From: SAR202 cluster bacterium
Lineage (GTDB): Bacteria > Chloroflexota > Dehalococcoidia > Lucifugimonadales > UBA3495
Reading direction: 5' to 3'
Length of the DNA stretch: 64,000 bases
Assembly: GCA_013204585.1 (NCBI GenBank)
Contig: JABMNL010000001.1
Location: 1 to 64,000, forward strand
The notes under the pieces are model-generated. The model was not told where the DNA came from, ran no database searches, and worked only from the letters and a program-made list of their open reading frames with translations. Position numbers and translations under genes: made by a program. This document shows, piece by piece, positions 60,260 to 64,000 of the stretch (positions are counted from its first letter, which is position 1; each line of letters starts with the position of its first letter).

Positions 60260-61501
60260 CTAGAAGCGGTCGTCGGCGAGCAGTAGTAGTTCCAGCAACA
60301 CTTGCGCGCCGTTGGCACAGTCCTCTGGGGTCGAGTATTCCTCCTGTGAGTGGCTGATGCCGTCGACACTGGGCACGAATACCATGGCCACCGGGGCAAT
60401 CGCTGCGATCGCCTGGGCGTCGTGTCCGGCGCCGCTGGGCAGAGGCTCCCAATCAAAGCCGCAGTTCACCGAAGCTTCGGCCACCAAGGCCTGCATCTCG
60501 GGCGTAATGGGGACAGAAGATGTGAAACGGTGGCGGTGCACTGCCACGTCTACACCGTCATCGACTGCGGTCTGGTCCGTAATCCGACGTAGCTCATGTT
60601 CGGCGGCGGCCAGGGCCTGCATGTCGGTGTCGCGGAACTCCAGGCCAATACTGGCGCTGCCGGGGATGACGTTGACGGCGTTGGGAATGGCTTTGATGGA
60701 GCCGACCGTCGATACCCGGCAAATTTCTTGCTCTGCGGCCATTTTTTGGACGGCCAATACCAGCTTGGCGGCGCTAACCAAGGCGTCGCGGCGGGTGGAC
60801 ATGGGTGTGGTGCCAGCGTGGTTGGCCTTGCCTTCAATTTCGACTTCAAACACCGCCCGGCCAGTAATGCCGGTGACCACTCCGATGGGTGTGCCGGACT
60901 GGTACAGGTAAGGGCCCTGCTCAATGTGCAGCTCAAAGTAAGCAGCCAGTTCGCCGGGACTGCGGACAGCCTCGCCGATACGCGAAATGTCTCCGCCGAT
61001 GTCGGCTAGGCACGGCCCCAGGCCGTGGCCGTTGTCATCCTTGGCATCTAGGTCATCTTGTTCCAGCAGGCCGGACATGGAGCGGCTGCCGACGAGCCAG
61101 CGGTGGAACCGGGTTCCCTCTTCGTTGGTGAAGCTGATTACTTCTAGGGGGTGGCGAGTTTGGTGGCCCTGGTCTTTCAGCGTCAGGACAACTTCGATGG
61201 CAGCCATGACGCCCAATGCGCCGTCGTACTTGCCGCCTTTGGGGACGGTGTCGGTGTGCGAGCCCAGGGCGATGGCTGGGCGTTGGTCTTCTGAACCGGC
61301 CCGGCGTCCAATAATGTTTCCAGCGGTGTCAATGCGAGTATCTAGGCCAGCTTGCTGCATCAGCTTGATGGTGTAGTCTCGTCCGGCGATGTCTTCGGGG
61401 GAATAGGCAACCCGGTCCATTCCGCCGGGGCTGTCGCCCAGATGGCCAAGTTCTTCTAGGGTCTGGTTCAGCCGTGATGCGTTGATTGAGTACCGGGGCA
61501 T
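60260..61501 (-). CDS. M20 amidase (hydantoinase/carbamoylase family)
   Basis: The start is trimmed to 'MPRYSINASRLNQTLEEL'; the listed extension encodes an upstream tandem repeat. The 413-aa enzyme has zinc-binding 'ALGSHTDTVPKGGKYDGALG', 'VISFTNEEGTRF', 'HIEQGPYLYQSGTPIGVVTGI' and 'PLPSGAGHDAQAIA'. The family hydrolyses N-carbamoyl amino acids, ureidoglycolate or allantoate. It could feed purine or pyrimidine degradation. Cytoplasmic. Confidence 0.93.
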   Translation of the reverse strand: MPRYSINASRLNQTLEELGHLGDSPGGMDRVAYSPEDIAGRDYTIKLMQQAGLDTRIDTAGNIIGRRAGSEDQRPAIALGSHTDTVPKGGKYDGALGVMAAIEVVLTLKDQGHQTRHPLEVISFTNEEGTRFHRWLVGSRSMSGLLEQDDLDAKDDNGHGLGPCLADIGGDISRIGEAVRSPGELAAYFELHIEQGPYLYQSGTPIGVVTGITGRAVFEVEIEGKANHAGTTPMSTRRDALVSAAKLVLAVQKMAAEQEICRVSTVGSIKAIPNAVNVIPGSASIGLEFRDTDMQALAAAEHELRRITDQTAVDDGVDVAVHRHRFTSSVPITPEMQALVAEASVNCGFDWEPLPSGAGHDAQAIAAIAPVAMVFVPSVDGISHSQEEYSTPEDCANGAQVLLELLLLADDRF

Positions 61502-61525
61502 GACAGAAGCCTCGTTATTCAGGTC

Positions 61526-61572
61526 TATTGGGCGTCTGGGCGTCTGGGCGTCTGGGCGTCTGGGCGTCTGGA
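61526..61572. repeat. 9-bp tandem repeat GGGCGTCTG upstream of amidase
   Basis: Five uninterrupted copies of GGGCGTCTG lie 25-70 bp before the amidase ATG on its 5' side. Copy-number change would shift leader length. Confidence 0.92.
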
Positions 61573-61650
61573 TGAAGAAACATTTGTGCTGGGGAATGAC
61601 TTTAGAAGCCACAGTGGAAGGCCGATTACACGCCTAGCAGAGTATAACCG

Positions 61651-61694
61651 GGATTATACGTCTCGGGATTATACGTCTCGGGATTATACGTCTA
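61651..61694. repeat. 15-bp tandem repeat GGGATTATACGTCTC
   Basis: Three copies in the gap between the amidase and TPR genes. No known function. Confidence 0.92.
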
Positions 61695-61725
61695 ATGGGG
61701 AGAGGCGGGTTGGAGATAATTTTTG

Positions 61726-63108
61726 TTAGGGGGCGGTTGCTAGTTCGGCGATGCTTTTTTCGGCTGTGGCCCGGTCTACGCCAAGATTCACGGCTTGGTT
61801 GATATTGGCTTTGGCGGCAGGCTCATTGCCGATTGATGTGTAGGCATACGCCCTGATTAGATAGGCCTTGGCATAGGTGGGGTTAATCTCCACCACGCGG
61901 CTCATGTCGGCGATGGCAAGCTCGTGTTCTTCCAGTTCGGCGTAGACTAGGCCGCGGTTGATTAGGGCAGTGACGTTTTCTGGAGAAATGGCGATGGCCT
62001 GGCTGTAGTCGATAATCGCCCTATCAAGTTGCCCCAAGTCTTCATGGGCAATGCCCAGGTTGTACCAGGCTGCGACGGAGTTTGGGTCTAAGACGAGGGC
62101 TTTTTCAAAGTCGGCCAGCGCTTTTGGAAGGTTGCCTTGCGAGTGGTAGCTGGCGCCCCGGTTGGTGTATAGGGTTGATGAGTCTGGAGCGATGAGTAGA
62201 GCGGTCTCATAATCGGAGACCGCCTTTTCGGGCTCGCCCAACTGGTTGTAGGCCAAGGCGCGGTTGATGTAGGCGTCCAGTTTGGTTGGGTCTAGAGTGA
62301 TGGCCTTGCTGTAATCGGCCAACGCTGCGGTCAAGTCCCCGGTTGCGCTGTAGCTGACACCCCGGCTGATATATGGCGAAGCCAGACCAGGGACGATTTC
62401 GATGGCCCGGTCAAGGTCGGCGATGCCCAGCTCAAATTCTCCGATTCCCAGGTACTCCAGGCCGCGGTTGCTGTAGGCCGGACCATAACTAGGATTCAGT
62501 TCAATGGCCATGCTGTAGTCAGCCATGGCCAAATCAGTTTCTCCAAGCCGGCCGTAGGCTATACCTCTGTTGACGTAGGCCTGGTGAGACTCTGGGTCTA
62601 GCGCAATGGCCCGGTCCAGGCTGGTCACCGCCTCTTTTAATCTTCCGAGGTTTAAAAAGACTAGGCCAAGCTGCGTATGGGCCGAAACCGACTCATTGTC
62701 CAAACTCAAAGCACGGTTGAAGTCAGCGAGAGCGCTTTCTAATTTGCCCAACTTGCTGTAGGAACTGCCTCGGTTGGTATAGGCGAACACCAGATCAGGG
62801 TCGAGTTTGAGGGCCAGGGTGTAGTCTTCAACCGCGTCGGCCAATCTACCCATGTGCTCTTTGGCCAATGCGCGGTTGTGGTAGCTGGCCGCAGATGAGT
62901 CGTCGAGGACGATTGCCTGGTCGAACTCGACGAGGGATTCTTCGAACAAACCTTCTTGCAGGAGATTAACGCCATTGTTGTAATGCTGATTGGCCTCGCT
63001 CACTCCGAAACAGGCGGTTAGGAGCAGGAGCAGTGTGCCTGCCACAAGAGGCAAGCGCAGGTTCGCTTTTGCTCGGAGGGCGGAATTGAGTGTGCTAAAC
63101 AATGACAT
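61726..63108 (-). CDS. TPR-repeat lipoprotein
   Basis: The 460-aa product has a signal with lipobox ('LLLLTACFG') and about 12 consecutive 34-residue TPRs, each with 'A...Y..AI.LDP....AY.NRG' character (e.g. 'ALADFNRALSLDNESVSAHTQLG'). It is probably attached outside the membrane as a scaffold for protein interactions. No enzymatic domain is seen. It diverges from the MmgE/PrpD gene. Confidence 0.93.
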   Translation of the reverse strand: MSLFSTLNSALRAKANLRLPLVAGTLLLLLTACFGVSEANQHYNNGVNLLQEGLFEESLVEFDQAIVLDDSSAASYHNRALAKEHMGRLADAVEDYTLALKLDPDLVFAYTNRGSSYSKLGKLESALADFNRALSLDNESVSAHTQLGLVFLNLGRLKEAVTSLDRAIALDPESHQAYVNRGIAYGRLGETDLAMADYSMAIELNPSYGPAYSNRGLEYLGIGEFELGIADLDRAIEIVPGLASPYISRGVSYSATGDLTAALADYSKAITLDPTKLDAYINRALAYNQLGEPEKAVSDYETALLIAPDSSTLYTNRGASYHSQGNLPKALADFEKALVLDPNSVAAWYNLGIAHEDLGQLDRAIIDYSQAIAISPENVTALINRGLVYAELEEHELAIADMSRVVEINPTYAKAYLIRAYAYTSIGNEPAAKANINQAVNLGVDRATAEKSIAELATAP

Positions 63109-63333
63109 TTATCTTCCGAGGGTCATAATGCTGGCCTCGCCCATTGGCACCAAGTTAGTTGTGTTCTGTGCGTGGCCGCTCCTACCAGCAAACACCAAAT
63201 AACAGGTTTCAGTAAAGCCGCAGTCAGCCGACCACAGTGTCGTGGTTAGCCGTCCCTTGCCCTCTTCCGTCGCAGGTATATAATGGGCCGCACAACCGGA
63301 GCCTGACATAAAGCGACAAGATGGAGGTACAGA

Positions 63334-64000
63334 ATGGGCGCAACCGAAACCATCGCCAAGTGGGTCGTCAACACAAACTATGAGGACATTCCACCAGACG
63401 CCATCCGAGTCGCCAACGAATCTTGCTTCGACCTATTGGGGGTCATTCTGGCAGGCTCGATTCAGCCCGTCGGAGAGATAATCCAGAAGTACACCAGCAG
63501 CCAAGGAGCGGCCCCCGAATCCACGATTTTGTCCGGTGGGTTCCAGAGCACCCAAGCCAACGCCGCGTTGGCCAACGGCACCATGGGCCACGCGCTGGAC
63601 TTCGACGATTTCGGCGGCTTCGGCCATCCCACCGTCGCCATTTTCCCAGCACTACTGGCCATCGGCGAACACACCGGGGCCACTGGCCGCGACCTGCTTG
63701 AGGCGTACGTGGTGGGCTGTGAAATTGGCCTGGCGCTACAACACGAGACCAAGTACAAGCAGATGGACAAAGGCTTCCACAGCACTGCGGTGATTGGCCG
63801 GTTGGCCTGCACCGCCGCCTGCGCCAAACTGCTGAAGCTGGACGAACACCAGACAATCATGGCCCTGGGCATGGCCGGTTCCATGGCTGGCGGTCTAATT
63901 CACAATTTTGGCACCATGACCAAGCCGCTGCATGCTGGCCTGGTTGGCCGCGACGGCGTGACCGCCGTCCAACTGGCGCAGATGGGCATGACCGCTGGCG
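63334..64000 (+). CDS. MmgE/PrpD-family protein, partial
   Basis: Runs off the window, so the ORF track omits it. ATG behind ATGGAGGTAC. The visible 222 residues start 'MGATETIAKWVVNTNYEDIP' and contain 'ANGTMGHALDFDDFGGFGHPT', 'LLEAYVVGCEIGLAL' and 'KPLHAGLVGRDGVTAVQLAQ', the 2-methylcitrate dehydratase/aconitate decarboxylase fold. Substrate cannot be told; many paralogues in environmental Chloroflexota are not PrpD proper. Confidence 0.92.
   Translation, partial: MGATETIAKWVVNTNYEDIPPDAIRVANESCFDLLGVILAGSIQPVGEIIQKYTSSQGAAPESTILSGGFQSTQANAALANGTMGHALDFDDFGGFGHPTVAIFPALLAIGEHTGATGRDLLEAYVVGCEIGLALQHETKYKQMDKGFHSTAVIGRLACTAACAKLLKLDEHQTIMALGMAGSMAGGLIHNFGTMTKPLHAGLVGRDGVTAVQLAQMGMTAG

Overview
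The window reads as a chromosome segment from a free-living bacterium of the Chloroflexota, most probably a Dehalococcoidia/SAR202-type lineage. This is an inference. It rests on the rplI-dnaB-dnaD-dnaC block, several CaiB/BaiF CoA-transferases together with Gfo/Idh, amidase, cyclase and MmgE/PrpD enzymes typical of aerobic oligotrophic Chloroflexota, frequent TTG/GTG starts with strong AGGAGG sites, moderate GC content, and families of short dispersed hairpin repeats between genes. No rRNA operon is present. Two tRNAs are visible: Met/Ile2-CAU and Ser-GGA.

Layout. 0-6 kb: a large secreted repeat protein, a YfcE-type phosphodiesterase and Fpg. 6-10 kb: a replication block of L9, DnaB, a DnaD-like protein and a helicase-loader ATPase with two AAA+ domains. 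10-14.6 kb: an ArsR/SRPBCC pair with a near-leaderless promoter, two Gfo/Idh oxidoreductases, a signal peptidase with an internal minisatellite, and a small ORF. 14.6-17.5 kb: a complete IS1595-like transposon with 24-bp terminal inverted repeats and a perfect 8-bp target duplication. It carries, in one operon, the transposase, a D12-class adenine methyltransferase, a 59-aa protein missed by the ORF track, a PD-(D/E)XK nuclease and a zinc/HNH-like protein. This is apparently a self-mobile restriction-modification system and the strongest discovery in the window. 17.5-23.6 kb: a MaoC pair, DUF192, a PfkB kinase and two CaiB/BaiF transferases. 23.6-25.4 kb: tRNA-Met followed by an orphan DndB-like gene with palindromic operator-like sites. 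25.4-33.7 kb: MFS transporter, secreted protease, SMP-30, second signal peptidase, Rieske protein, tRNA-Ser with a YHYH gene remnant, 2-hydroxyacid dehydrogenase and an ornithine-cyclodeaminase homologue.

34-43.4 kb: FAD-linked oxidase, then the PIN/TRAM-ispD-ispF-cysS operon, an asparaginase, and a pilin preceded by about 1 kb of non-coding DNA with a repeated structured motif. 43.4-51 kb: CoA-transferase, cytochrome c lipoprotein, GNAT, P-II and a GAF histidine kinase/NarL regulator system, then a hairpin-rich leader in front of an unlisted 51-aa gene. 51.3-58.6 kb: hpt-ade purine salvage, an SQR-like flavoprotein, a PAS-LuxR regulator, a TIGR04076-like membrane protein, a Cys/His-rich small protein and a CetZ-like tubulin homologue. 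58.7-64 kb: cyclase, CoxG, M20 amidase, TPR lipoprotein and the start of an MmgE/PrpD gene that runs off the window.

Most metabolic genes look like small-molecule catabolism and CoA-ester chemistry. The unusual content is the mobile R-M transposon, the tubulin homologue, the solitary DndB, the RNA-like arrays and the many short tandem duplications, including two that span stop codons.
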